From NCBI GenBank assembly GCA_028753945.1, contig JAPNXP010000002.1:1054001-1118000 (forward strand): 64,000 nucleotides of DNA. Direction: 5' to 3'. Within the stretch, counting starts at the first letter, position 1; the number at the start of each line of letters is the position of its first letter. Source of the stretch: Hexactinellida sp. DTS-2022 (Eukaryota > Porifera > Hexactinellida). Below, one piece after another: positions 1 through 12,480 of the stretch. The notes below the pieces were generated by a model. It worked only from the letters and a program-made list of their open reading frames with translations, had not been told where the DNA came from and searched no databases. The translations under genes and the position numbers were made by a program.

Positions 1-300
1 AATTCAATTGATTCAGTGTTATTTCGATTCAAGTTATTGTTGATATCATAATTACAATAAAGAATTCTAGTATATATGAATAACTAATTTACATTCAATA
101 GCTATTACTATACAAATCAATTTCTGATATCATAGTTACAATAATTTATTCTATTTATATGAATAATTCAATTTGATTCAATAGTATATAAATCGATTTC
201 TAATACAATAGTTGTATTAAAGTTTTCTCCTATATGAAAATTCAATTTCACTCAACAGTTATTCAATTTCAGAACGATTTCTGATATTCAAACAATGGAT
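1..300. repeat. Left terminus: three degenerate ~80-bp subrepeats
   Basis: A block ending in 'atttctgatatcatagttac' repeats about every 80 bp from 41, 126 and 202, each time with a 'ttcatatagg/tatatgaataa'-like middle. The same subrepeats are seen in reverse complement at 56,440-56,730, so this is a true element end rather than random AT-rich sequence. Confidence 0.65.
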
Positions 301-720
301 TAATGAGATGGAATATCTATTTGTATAAATATTTGTCTATTTGTGTGCTTGGTGCCCGAAATGTATTAGAGTGTAAGGGGGGGGTTTATATAGCATTTAC
401 GTATAATTGAAATATAAACTTAATCCCATATGTCATTCTAAGTAAACAAGTATGCTGATTTCCAATTTTAAACAGTATATTAATATTCAATGGATTAAAG
501 CAAATTAAATTTAATTGGAAATTTGTTTACTTAACTCAACTCAACTCACATTGCTAAAATAATTAGCTATTTATATCTTTTATTATCTATACATAATGAA
601 TGAATGGCATTAAACCCAAGATGGTTCAAGATAGAAATAATATATAATCAACAATGGTTCCTTTGTCCCGTACAACTTGTTAAATGAGACTAAACACAAT
701 GAGGCGTTCATGACATGGCG

Positions 721-847
721 AAAAAAATCCAAAATTGCAGCTGTGCCGACAGCGTGTTCCTTTGGAGGCACTATCAATAAACCACCACCAAAATATAGTG
801 CCACAAAAGGAACATGCGTCGGCACAGGCTGCAATTTTGGATTTTTT
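721..847. repeat. Hairpin repeat, copy 1
   Basis: The arms 'aaaatccaaaattgcagc' and 'gctgcaattttggatttt' enclose nested inverted blocks (GCGTGTTCCTTT / AAAGGAACATGC, GGCACTAT / ATAGTGCC) around a short 'caataaaccaccaccaaaa' loop. The whole unit is a near-perfect ~128-bp palindrome. Confidence 0.9.
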
Positions 848-971
848 ACTGTGCCGACTATACTATAGTATAGTGGCCCAGTATTGGTCTTAGTGCTTTG
901 GTTATTATTACTGTGCCGACTATACTATAGTATAGTGGCCCAGTATTGGTCTTAGTGCTTTGGTTATTATT
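848..971. repeat. 62-bp direct duplication holding an 18-bp perfect palindrome
   Basis: Two copies (848-909, 910-971) begin 'actgtgccgac' and contain the perfect palindrome ACTATACTATAGTATAGT. The same module occurs reversed at 11,301-11,419, 12,366-12,480 and 19,792-19,849, so it is a dispersed short repeat. It sits directly against hairpin copy 1. Confidence 0.85.
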
Positions 972-2041
972 ATTGGTCCGTAGATCCTCCACAGAACAGA
1001 GTTTTAGTAACTAATAACTGAAATTTTCAGGTTATGTGTCTCATGAGTTACAGATGTGCACCTGGGGTTACAATTTTTTATTACATTTTTTTGGACACAT
1101 TTTTGCACCTGTTTAATATTAGAAAAAGAACAATAAATAGTGCGCGAATATTCTATTTATATGCATTCGATAGAGAATTAAATTCTACACCTTTTCACAG
1201 TGCACGAATTTTCAAATTATACTTAGTTTGTGCCACAATTGAGTTGCAAGTTTCCTTTGTTTACTAACACTTCAGTTCAATTGAAAGTGTTAAATCTAAT
1301 TCTATTGTTTCAACTCGTTATTATTATATTGATTCAACTTGTGAGATCGAGTAGGCTTCTATTTTCCAATTGAAAACTAAGATTCTACATTCCATAACAA
1401 CGACAGATTATGTGATTATATTTCCTTCTGCAAGAATACTCTTGCACTGTTAATATACTGACGTAATTAATAATAATTAATTAAGTCAGTATATGACTTA
1501 TATAGATGCTCCTAATTTGTTTATTAGGGGTTATCGAGTGTGTGGAATTGAAATTTGATAGCCAAATTAATTAATTAATTATTTATGACAAAATAATTAA
1601 ACTTAATAATTGTAAGTTGACATTGAAATTGGTGTTAAATTATAAATAATATTAATTATTATTTATACTAATTAATTAAATATCAGAAATCTCAGAAATC
1701 AAATAAGGTAGAAACAAACTTCCAATTTATCAATTGATCCTTGTGCCACGTAACACCTCTACAAATGGGTCTTGACACCTTGAGGTGATGATGACATCGT
1801 CAAAAAAATGTGTTTTTACAATTTTGTTAATTCGATATTTAAAATAGGTTAGTTGATGTTGGGTGATGACCCAACACTCACATAAAAAATGCTGAGTCAT
1901 CAGCTATTATATTCTACTCAAACTTGAATATCTCTAAAATTAAGTGAACTAAATGGAAACTTCCACCACTCTAAGGGTCGATGCCTTCTGTAACACCCTT
2001 TTGAAATAATTTAACACCTTCATAGTGATGATGACATGGCG

Positions 2042-2167
2042 AAAAAAAAATCCAAAATTGCAGCTGTGCCGACAGCATGTTCCATTGGAGGCACTATCAA
2101 TAAACCACCACCAAAATATAGTGCCACCAAAGGAACATGCGTCGGCACAGCTGCAATTTTGGATTTT
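2042..2167. repeat. Hairpin repeat, copy 2 (type A unit)
   Basis: Same palindrome with the loop 'caataaaccaccaccaaaa'. The inner arm reads GCATGTTCCATT on one side and AAAGGAACATGC on the other, so the arms have begun to diverge. Confidence 0.9.
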
Positions 2168-3240
2168 ATTATTATTGGTCCGTAGATCCTCCACAGAACA
2201 GAGTTTTAGTAACTAAGAACTGAAATTTTCAGGATATGTGTCTCATGAGTTACAGATGTGCACCTGGGGTCACGATTTTTTATTACATTTTTTTGGACAC
2301 ATTTTTGCACCTGTTTAATATTGGAAAAATAACATTAAATAGTGCGAGAATATTTAATTTATATGCATTCGATAGAGAATTAAATTCTACACCTTTTCAC
2401 AGTGCACGAATTTTCAAATTTCGCTTCGTTTGTGCCACAATTGAGTTGCAAAATCCCTTTGTTTACTAACACTTCAGTTCAATTGAAGTGTTAAATCTAA
2501 TTCTATTGTTTCAACTCGTTATTATTATATTGATTCAACTTGTGAGATCGAGTAGGCTTCTATTTTCTAATAGAAAACTAAGATTCTACATTCCATAACA
2601 ACGACAGATTATGTGATTATATTTATTTCTCCGTGAATATTCTTGCACAATGGATACATGACATATTTAATTATAATTAATTCGTTCTGTGTTTAACTTA
2701 TAGAGACGGTTCCAATTAGATTATTGGTGTTATCGAGTGGCGCTGAATTCAATTATTATAATGAAATGAAATTAAAATTAATAATAATTGCAAATAATTG
2801 AACTTCATTTATTTTGATATACATAATATTGGTGTTAAATTATTAATAAATTAATTAAATATTTATACTAATTAGCTAAATTTCATTAATCTCAGAAATT
2901 ATATCAGATATAAACAAACTTTCAATTTATCAATTGGTCCTTATGGCACGTACCACCTATACAAGTGGGTCTTGACACCTTGAGGTGATGATGACATCGT
3001 CAAAAAAATGTGTTTTTACAATTTTGTTAATTCAATATTTAAAATGGGTTAGTTGATGTTGGGTGATGAACCAACACTCACATAAAAAATGCTGAGTCAT
3101 CATCTATTATATTCTACTCAAACTTGAATATCTCTAAAATGAAGTGAACTAAATGGAAACTTCCACCACTCTAAGGGTCGATGCCTTCTGTAACACCTTT
3201 TTGAAATAATTAACACCTTCATAGTGATGATGACTTGGCG

Positions 3241-3368
3241 AAAAAAAATCCAAAATTGCAGCCTGTGCCGACAGCATGTTCCTTTGGAGGCACTATCAAT
3301 AAACCACCACAAAATATAGTGCCTCCAAATGAACATGCGTCGGCACAGGCTGCAATTTTGGATTTTTT
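3241..3368. repeat. Hairpin repeat, copy 3 (type B unit)
   Basis: Full palindrome. The right flank is a TTA/T-rich run followed by type B sequence. Confidence 0.9.
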
Positions 3369-4682
3369 ATTATTATTATTTTTATTTTTTCTCCGTAGAC
3401 GGTGCCCTTGCCTGAGCTTTATAGTTGATGGGCTGAAACTTGGCATGTAGGTGCGTATGGACCCTCTAATTTGCACCTGGGGTTACGATTTTTTATTAAC
3501 AAATTTTTGACACATCTTTAACACCTTTCAAAATTTGTCTGGTCCATAGCTAGAAAAATGTTTTACTAAACCCCCAAATTTTATTTCACATTTGGATTCA
3601 CCATAAAATTCTGCGTCTGATGGGAGAAGAAAATTAGTTAAAATTGGTTTAATTTCTGCCATAAATGGGGGTTGAAATTCCTTTGTTTACTCAACACTTC
3701 TATTTCAATAAAACTGTGAAATCTAATTCCATTGTTTCAACTTGTAATAATTATATTGATTTAACTTGTTAAAGCTTTCACTATTGTTTCAACTTGCGAT
3801 AATTAAATTGATTCAACTTATAAATTCCAGCTGGCTTCTATTTAATTCTAGTATTACTATACAATGGATTAAATAAAATATAATAATATAAGGAATTTGT
3901 TGACTAAACTCAAATCACCGTGGATAACATTGCTAAAATAACTAACTAATAATATAATTTATTATCAATACATAATGAATGAATGGCATTAAACTAAAGA
4001 TGGCTTATGATAGAACCGTTAAGATTTTACATACCACAACAACGACAGATTATGTGATTATATTTACTTCTGCGTTAATATTATTGCACTGTTAATATAC
4101 TGACGTAATTAATTATAATTAATTCAGTCAGTATATGACTTATATAGATGCTTCCAATTTGTTTATTAGGGGTTATCGAGTGTGCGGAATTGAAATTTGA
4201 TGGACAAATTAATTTATTTATTATTTATGACAAAATAATTAAACTTAATAAATATAAGTTGACATTGAAATTGGTGTTAAATTATAAATAATATGAATAA
4301 TTATATATACTAATTAATTAAATATCATAAATCTCAGAGATCATAGAAGATAGAAACAAACTTTCAATTTATCAATTGGTCCTTATGGCACGTGCCACCT
4401 ATACAAGTGGGTCTTGACACCTTGAGGTGATGATGACATCGTTAAAAAAATGTGTTTTTGCAATTTTGTTAATTCGATATTAAAAATGGGTTAGTTCATG
4501 TTGGGTGATGACCCAACACTCACATAAAAAATGCTGAGTCATCAGTTGTTATATTCTACTCAAACTTGAATATCTCTAAAATGAAGTGAACTAAATGGAA
4601 ACTTCCGCCACTCTAAGGGTCGATGCCTTCTGTAACACCTTTTGATATATTTTAACACCTTCATAGTGATGATGACATGGCG

Positions 4683-4808
4683 AAAAAAAATCCAAAATTG
4701 CAGCTGTGCTGACAGCATGTCCCATTGGAGGCACTATCAATAAACCACCACCAAAATATAGTGCCACCAAAGGAACATGCGTCGGCACAGCTGCAATTTT
4801 GGATTTTT
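4683..4808. repeat. Hairpin repeat, copy 4 (type A unit)
   Basis: Full palindrome with 'tgctgacagcatgtcccatt' in the left arm, a diverged variant. Type A flank follows. Confidence 0.9.
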
Positions 4809-5880
4809 ATTATTGGTCCGTAGATCCTCCACAGAACAGGGTTTTAGTAACTAAGAACTGAAAATTTCAGGATATGTGTCTCATGAGTTACAGATGTGCA
4901 CCTGGGGTCACGTTTTTTTATTACACTTTTTGGGACACATTTTTGCACCTGTTTAATATTAGAAAAAGAACAATAAATAGTGCACAAATATTTAATTTAT
5001 ATGCATTCGATAGCGAATTAAATTCTACACCTTTTCACAGTGAACGAATTTTTAAATTGAGTTTCGTTTGTGCCACAATTGAGTTGCAAGTTTCCTTTGT
5101 TTACTAACACTTCAGTTCAATTGAAAGTGTTAATCAAATTCTATTGTTTTAACTCGCTATTATTATATTGATTCAACTTGTGAGATCGAGTAGGCTTCTA
5201 TTTTCCAATTGAAAAAATATATTATATATTTCACAACAACGACAGATTATGTGATTATATTTACTTCTGCGAGAATATTATTGCACTGTTAATATACTGA
5301 CGTAATGAATTATAATTAATTCAGTCAGTATATTACATATATAGATGCTTATAATTTGTTTATTAGGGGTTATCGAGAGTGCGGAATTGAAATTTGATAA
5401 CAAAATTAATTAATTAATTATTTATGACAAAATAATTTAACTTAATAATTGTAAGTTGACATTGAAATTGGTGTTAAATTATAAATAATATTAATAATTA
5501 TTTATACTAATTAATTAAATATCATAAATCTCAGAAATCAAATAAGATAGAAACAAACTTCCAATTTATCAATTGATCCTTATGCCACGTAACACCTCTA
5601 CAAATGGGTCTTGACACCTTGAGGTGATGATGACATCGTCAAAAAAATGTGTTTTTACAATTTTGTTAATTCGATATTTAAAATGGGTTAGTTGATGTTG
5701 GGTGAATACCCAACACGCACTTTAAAAATGCTGAGTCATCACAGATTATATTCTACTGAAACTTGAATATCTCTCAAATGAAGTGAGCTAAATGGAAACT
5801 TCCACCACTCTAAGGGTCGTTGCCTACTGAAACACCTTTCTGTAATAATTTAACACCTTCATAGTGATGATGACTAGGCG

Positions 5881-6002
5881 AAAAAAAATCCAAAATTGCA
5901 GCTTGTGCCGACAGCATGTTCCTTTGGAGGCACTATCAATAAAACACCACCAAAATATAGTGCCACCTAAGGACATGCGTCGGCACAGGGTGCAATTTTG
6001 GA

Positions 6003-6009
<7 letters not shown>
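5881..6009. repeat. Hairpin repeat, copy 5 (type A unit)
   Basis: Full palindrome followed by a (TTA)n run of about ten repeats, then type A flank. Confidence 0.9.
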
Positions 6010-6033
<24 letters not shown>

Positions 6034-7100
6034 GGTCCGTATTGTCTCCACAGAACAGAGTTGTAATTACTAAGAACTGAAATTTTCAGGACAGGTGTCT
6101 CATGGGTTACAGATGTGCACCTGGGGTCACGATATTATATCACATTTTTTTGGACACATTTTTGCACCTGTTTAATGTTAGAAAAAGAACAATAAATAGT
6201 GCGCGAATAATCAATTTATATGCATTCGATAGAGAATTAAATTCTACACCTTTTCACAGTGCACGAATTTTCAAATTGTACTTAGTTTGTGCCACAATTG
6301 AGTTGCAAGTTTCCTTTGTTTACTAACACTTCAGTTCAATTGAAAGTGTTAAATCTAATTCTATTGTTTCAACTCGTTATTATAATATTGATTCAACTTG
6401 TGAGATCGAGTAGGCTTCTATTTTCCAATTGGAAAAAAAGATTATATATTTCACAACAACGACAGATTATGTGATTATATTTACTTCTGCGAGAATATTA
6501 TTGCACTGTTAATATACTGACGTAATTAATTATAATTAATTCAGTCAGTATATTACTTATATAGATGCTTATAATTTGTTTATTAGGGGTTATCGAGAGT
6601 GCTTAATTGAAATTTGATAACAAAATAATTAATTAATTATTCATGACAAAATAATTTAATTTAATAATTGTAAGTTGACATTGAAATTGGTGTTAAATAA
6701 TAAATAATATTAATTATTATTTATACTAATTAATTAAATATCATAAATCTCAGAAATCAAATAAGATAGAAACAAACTTCCAATTTATCAATTGATCCTT
6801 ATGCCACGTAACACCTATAAAAGTGGGTCTTGACACCTTGAGGTGATGATGACATCGTAAAAAAAATGTGTTTTTACAATTTTGTGAATTATATAATTCA
6901 AATCGGTCGGTTCGTTTTGGGTGATGACCCAGAGCTCACATAAATAATGCTGAGTCATCAGCTATTATATTCTACTGAAACTTGAATATCTTTGAAATGA
7001 AGTGAGCATAAACGAAATTTACAACTCACTAAGGGTCGTTGCCTACAGAAACACCTTTTTGAAATAATTTAACACCTTCATAGTGATGATGACATGGCGG

Positions 7101-7228
7101 AAAAAAAAATCCAAAATTGCAGCTGTGCCGACAGCATGTTCCATTGGAGGCACTATCAATAAGCCACCACCAAAATATAGTGCCACCAAAGGAACATGCG
7201 TCGGCACAGCTGCAATTTTGGATTTTTT
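7101..7228. repeat. Hairpin repeat, copy 6 (type B unit)
   Basis: Full palindrome. The T-rich tail is followed by 'ctccgtagacggtgtcctgg' (type B). Confidence 0.9.
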
Positions 7229-8383
7229 ATTTTTATTATTTTTATTATTTTTTCTCCGTAGACGGTGTCCTGGCCAGAGCTTTATAGTTGATGGGCTTAA
7301 ACTTTGCATGTAGGTGCGATGGGACCGTCTAATTTGCACCTGGGGTAACGATTTTTGATTAAGAAATTTTTGACACATCTTTAACACCTTTCAAATTTTG
7401 TCTGGTCCATAACTCAAAAATTGTTTTACTAAACCCCCAAATTTTATTTCATACTTGGATTCACCATAAAATTCTGCTTTGATTGGTGAAGAAAATTTTC
7501 AATAAATGGTTTAATTTCTGCCATAAATGGGGGTTGAAATTTCTTTGTTTACTCACACTTCAATTTCAGTAAAAGTGTTAAATCTAATTCCATTGTTTCA
7601 ACTTGTAATAATTATATTGATTTAACTTGTTAAATCCTACTCTAGTGATTCAACTTGCTATAATTATATTGATTTAACTTGTGAATTCAAGCTGGCTTCT
7701 ATTTTGCAATTGAAAATTAAGATTATATATTTCATAACAACGACATATTATGTGATTATATTTACTTCTGCGAGAATATAATTGCACTGTTAATATACTG
7801 ACGTAATTAATTATAAATAATTCAGTTTGTATTTAACTTATATAGAAGCTTCCAATTTGTATATTAGAGGTTATCGAGTGTGCGGAATTGAAATTTGATA
7901 GATAAATTAATTAATTAATTATTTATGACAAAATAATTGAACTTAATAATTGTATGTTGACATTGAAATTGGTGTCATATTATAAATAATATTAATAATT
8001 ATTTATACTAAATTAATTAAATATCATAAATCTCAGAGATCATAGAAGATAGAAACAAACTTTCAATATATCAATTGGTCCTTATGACACGTGCCACCTA
8101 TACAAGTGGGTCTTGACACCTTGAGGTGATGATTACATCGTTAAAAAAATGTGTATTTACAATTTTGTTAATTCGATATTTAAAATGGGTTAGTTAATGT
8201 TGGGTGATGACCCAACACCCACTTAAAAAATGCTGAGTCATTACAGATTATATTCTACTGAAACTTGAATATCTCTTTAATGAAGTGAGCTGAATGGAAA
8301 CTTCCACCACTCTAAAGGGTCGTTGCCTTCTGAAACACCTTTCTGAAATAATTTAACACCTTCATAGTGATGATGACATGGCG

Positions 8384-8513
8384 AAAAAAAAAATCCAAAA
8401 TTGCAGCCTGTGCCGACAGCATGTTCCTTTGGAGGCACTATCAATAAACCAACAACAAAATATAGTGCCACCAAAGGATCATGCGTCGGCACAGGCTGCA
8501 ATTTTGGATTTTT
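8384..8513. repeat. Hairpin repeat, copy 7 (type B unit)
   Basis: Full palindrome with a loop variant 'caataaaccaacaacaaaa'. Confidence 0.9.
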
Positions 8514-9869
8514 ATTATTATTATTTTTGGTCCGTAGACGGTGCCCTGGCCAGAGCTTTATAGTTGATGGGCTGAAACTTGGCATGTAGTTGCGGAGGGA
8601 CCGTCTAATTTGCACCTGGGGTCACGATTTTTTATTAAGAAATTTTTGACACATCTTTAACACCTTTCAAATTTTGTCTGGTCCATAACTCAAAAAATGT
8701 TTTACTAAACCCCCAAATTTTATTTCATATTTGGATTCACCATAAAATTTTGCGTCTGATGGGAGAAGAAAACTTTTAATAAAGAGTTTTATTTCTGCCA
8801 TAAATGGGGGTTGAAATTTCTTTGTTTACTCACACTTCAATTTCAGTAAAACTGTGAAATCTAATTCCATTGTTTCAACTTGTAATATTTATATTGATTT
8901 AAGTTGTTAAATCTTACACTATTGTTTTAACTTGCTACAATTATATTGATTTAACTTGTGAATTCTAGCTGGCTTCTATTTAATTGTTTTAACTTGTAAT
9001 AATTATATTGATTCAAATTGTTAAATCTTATCTATTGTTTCAACTTGCGATAATTATATTTATTGAACATCTATATACTTACAGGTTTCTTCAAAAAGTA
9101 TCACCGTGGATAACATTGCTAAAATAAATAACTAATAATTTAATTTATTATCAATAAGTAATGAATGAATGGCATTAAACTAAAGATGGTTTATGATAGA
9201 ACCGTTAAGATTTTACATACCACAACAACGACAGATTATGTGATTATATTTACTTCTGCGTTAATATTATTGCACTGTTAATATACTGACGTAATTAATT
9301 ATAATTAATTCAGTCAGTATATGACTTATATAGATGCTTCCAATTTGTTTATTAGGGGTTATCGAGTGTGCGGAATTGAAATTTGATGGACAAATTAATT
9401 TATTTATTATTTATGACAAAATAATTAAACTTAATAAATATAAGTTGACATTGAAATTGGTGTTAAATTATAAATAATATTAATAATTATATATACTAAT
9501 TAATTAAATATCATAAATCTCAGAGATCATAGAAGATAGAAACAAACTTTCAATTTATCAATTGGTCCTTATGGCACGTGCCACCTATACAAGTGGGTCT
9601 TGACACCTTGAGGTGATGATGACATCGTTAAAAAAATGTGTTTTTACAATTTTGTTAATTCAATATTAAAAATGGGTTAGTTCATGTTGGGTGATGACCC
9701 AACACTCACATAAAAATTGCTGAGTCATCAGTTGTTATATTCTACTCAAACTTGAATATCGCTAAAAGGAAGTGAACTAAAACGAAACTTCCACCACTCT
9801 AAGGGTCGATGCCTTCTGTAACACCTTTTTGAAAAGATTTAACACCTTTATAGTGATGATGACTTGGCG

Positions 9870-10000
9870 AAAAAAAAATCCAAAATTGCATCCTGTGCCG
9901 ACAGCATGTTCCATTGGAGGCACTATCAATAAACCACCAACAAAATATAGTGCCACCAAAGGAACATGCGTCGGCACAGGATGCAATTTTGGATTTTTTT
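9870..10000. repeat. Hairpin repeat, copy 8 (type B unit)
   Basis: Both arms carry the same change ('tgcatcctgtgccg' and 'cggcacaggatgca'). This compensatory pair keeps the stem intact. Confidence 0.9.
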
Positions 10001-10732
10001 ATTATTATTATTATTTTTTTTTTTTTTTTCTCCGTAGACGGTGCCCTGGCCTGAGCTTTATAGTTGATGGGCTGAAACTTGGCATGTAGGTGCGATGGGA
10101 CCGTCTAATTTGCACCTGGGGTTACGATTTTTGATTAACAAATTTTTGACACATCTTTAACACCTTTCAAAATTTGTCTGGTCCATAACACAAAATATGT
10201 TTTACTAAACCCCCAAATTTTATTTCACATTTGGATTCACCATAAAATTCTGCGTCTGATGGGAGAAGAAAACTTTCAATAAAGAGTTTTATTTCTGCCA
10301 TAAATGGGGGTTGAAATTTCTTTGTTTACTCACACTTCAGTTTCAGTATAACTGTTAAATCTAATTCCATTGTTTCAACTTGTATTAATTATATTGATTT
10401 AACTTGTTAAATCTTACTCTATTGATTCAACTTGCGATAATTAAATTGATATAACTTATAAATTGCAGCTGGCTTCTATTTAATTTACCATACAATGGAT
10501 TAAATAAAATAATATAATATAAGGAATTTGTTGACTTAATTCAACTCAACCGTGGATAACAATGCTAATATAAATAACTAATAATATAATTTAATATCAA
10601 TACATAATGAATGAATGGCATCAAACTCAAGATGGTTTAAGATAGAAACAAACTTCAAATTTATCTACCGTTCCTTGTGACTCGGACCAATTAACAAATG
10701 CTTCTTCACACCTTGGGCGTTGATGACTTGGC

Positions 10733-10863
10733 GAAAAAAAATCCAAAATTGCAGCCTGCGCCCACAGCATGTTCCTTTGGAGGCACTATCAATAAACAAC
10801 CAACAAAATATAGTGCCACCAAAGGAACATGCGTCGGCACAGGCTGCAATTTTGGATTTTTTT
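10733..10863. repeat. Hairpin repeat, copy 9, joined to the array terminus
   Basis: Full palindrome with the loop 'caataaacaaccaacaaaa'. It is followed at once by the inverted terminus instead of an A or B flank. Confidence 0.9.
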
Positions 10864-10919
10864 GTAATTATGATATCAATAATAACTTGAATGGAAATAA
10901 CACTGAATCTAATTGAATT
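10863..10919. repeat. Right inverted terminus of the array
   Basis: The sequence through 'aacactgaatctaattgaat' is the reverse complement of bases 1-57 with a few mismatches. Sequence beyond 10,920 is unrelated to the array. Confidence 0.75.
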
Positions 10920-11189
10920 ACTATTCATAACTGGTAGATTTTCATCGAAACCACGAAATGATTGCATAATTGAATATTAATGATTTACGATTTTAAAAAG
11001 TTAAAGGTGAATCGTGGCAACTTTGAGCCTAATTATCAGGAAAATGAAAACGAATTTTAAAAATCGTGAAGAGCTATCAGCTCCAAAATACTTTTCTGAA
11101 GCTAATGATTAAAAAAATATTTTTGTTATTGCATTTATTTTCCTATGGGACGAAAAAAGTCCCGTTAACAATTTTTCCAAATCGAAATT

Positions 11190-11290
11190 AATAAATCGTG
11201 ACCCCAGGTGCACATCTGTAACCCATGAGACAACTATCCTGAAAATTTGGGCTCTTAGTTGATAAAACTCTGTTCTGTGGAGAGGATACG
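11190..11290 (-). repeat. Type A unit fragment, reversed
   Basis: 'cgtgaccccaggtgcacatc' through 'gttctgtggagaggatacgg' is the reverse complement of the type A flank seen near 975-1080. It lies just outside the array. The 270 bases between 10,920 and 11,190 show nothing recognisable. Confidence 0.75.
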
Positions 11291-11300
11291 GACTAATAAT

Positions 11301-11419
11301 TGGCTACCAAAGCACAGATCAGAACTGGGCCACTATACTATAGTATAGTCGGCACAGTAATAATAACCAAAGCACTAAGACCAATACTGGGCCACTATAC
11401 TATAGTATAGTCGGCACGG
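11301..11419. repeat. Two reversed copies of the 62-bp palindrome module
   Basis: Two copies of ACTATACTATAGTATAGT, each followed by 'cggcac', about 62 bp apart. They abut the left minisatellite arm of the foldback. Confidence 0.85.
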
Positions 11420-11701
11420 GTCTGACTGAATGGTGGAAAATGGTGGAAAACATCCGAGAGTGGTGGAAAAAGGTGGAAAATGGTGGAAAACTACTTGACT
11501 GAATGGTGGAAACTAGTGGAAATGGTGGAAAATGGTGGAATTTCTGAATTTTCGTCGAAATGACTGAATGGTGGAAAGTGGTGGAATTTCTAAAACTCGA
11601 CTAAATGGTGGAAAATGGTGGAAAATGGTGGAAAATGACTTAATGGTGGAAAATGACTGAATGGTGGAAAATGACTGAATGGTGGAAAATGGCTGAATGA
11701 T
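11420..11701 (+). repeat. Minisatellite, left arm of a foldback
   Basis: Built from TGGTGGAAAA and AATGACTGAA blocks with a unit of about 18 bp and many variants. It includes a distinctive non-repeat segment ('ttctgaattttcgtcgaaa') that reappears reversed at about 12,231-12,252 in the other arm, so the two arrays share internal order and are not independent. Confidence 0.9.
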
Positions 11702-12029
11702 GGAATCATCTATATAATAGTTTTTATTAGTGCTTCTAACTCTGCTCAACATCAGAGACTTATATTAAGCACCTATTTTAAATACTATGCATACTACGCA
11801 GGTGCAAATCTCCATCCCAAAATGTACCTATATACCTGCAGTGGTCCTGCACCAATTAAATTATATCGGCCTACTATATTTGCAGATTTGGTTGATAGAC
11901 GGATTTACGGACGTCGCACATCATCCATACCAAATAATTACCAATAACAATAAGGCATCCCTATACGAGCGGCAATCAAAATACTAAGATATATAGAATG
12001 ATGGCATTATAATATAGAGTAAATAATAG
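11702..12029. other. Loop of the minisatellite foldback, no gene seen
   Basis: About 330 bases between the two inverted arrays. A 66-codon open frame from 11,787 shows no recognisable motif and low-complexity composition, so it is not called. Confidence 0.6.
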
Positions 12030-12333
12030 ACCACCATTGTCCACCATTTTCCGCCATTCAGTCGTTATCCACTATTTTCCACCATTCAGCCATTTTCCAC
12101 CATTCAGTCATTTTCCACCATTCAGTCGTTTTCCACCATTTTCCACCATTTTCCACCATTCAGTCATTTTCCACCATTTTCCACCTTTCTGTCGAGTTTT
12201 AGAAATTCCACCACTTTCCACCATACAGTCATTTCGACGAAAATTCAGAAATTCCACCATTTTCCACCATTTTCCACTAGTTTCCACCATTCAGTCAAGT
12301 AGTTTTCCACCATTTTCCACCATTCAGTCAGAC
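12030..12333 (-). repeat. Minisatellite, right arm of the foldback
   Basis: TTTTCCACCA and TTCAGTCATT blocks are the reverse complement of 11,420-11,701. Its outer edge 'attcagtcagaccctg' mirrors the outer edge of the left arm ('cgggtctgactgaat'). Confidence 0.9.
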
Positions 12334-12365
12334 CCTGAATACAGTAAAATAAAGGCAGTTATTTC

Positions 12366-12480
12366 AATACTGGGCCACTATACTATAGTATAGTCGGCAC
12401 AGTAATAATAATAACCAAAGCTCTAAGACCAATACTGGGCCACTATATTATAGTATAGTCGGCACAGTAAAAATCTAAAA
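12366..12480. repeat. Two further copies of the 62-bp palindrome module
   Basis: Same module and same orientation as 11,301-11,419, although the minisatellite arms between them are inverted. It is followed by 'atagctgtgccgac', a short piece of the hairpin arm. Confidence 0.8.

Larger units (their letters stand above)
1..10919. repeat. Tandem array of 1.2-1.5 kb hairpin-bearing units, bounded by inverted termini
   Basis: Nine hairpin-centred units start near 721, 2042, 3241, 4683, 5881, 7101, 8384, 9870 and 10733. A second shared block (a 'cttgacaccttgaggtgatg' stretch followed by a 'gggtgatgacccaacactc' stretch) recurs near 1746, 2946, 4386, 5585, 6804, 8088 and 9572. Right of the hairpin two flavours alternate: type A ('gatcctccacagaacagag', units 1, 2, 4, 5) and type B ('gtagacggtgccctggcc', units 3, 6, 7, 8). 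The first ~57 bases recur as their reverse complement at about 10,863-10,919, so the array looks like one bounded object. The left edge may continue before the window. No convincing gene is inside. Confidence 0.9.

Noticed and set aside
1034-6326. Four copies of a 74-77 codon open frame (MCLMSYRCAPGVT...) in the type A units
   Set aside because: The frame is shared because the units are recent repeats. Many differences change the amino acid, the text is low in complexity, and no start context or homology supports a protein.
677-10967. Open frames crossing the hairpins on both strands
   Set aside because: They are forced by the palindrome: the same peptide text (for example SKIAAVPT and CSFGGTI) appears on both strands at every copy.
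11513-12393. Open frames in the TGGTGGAAAA / TTTTCCACCA arrays
   Set aside because: Simple-repeat translations only.
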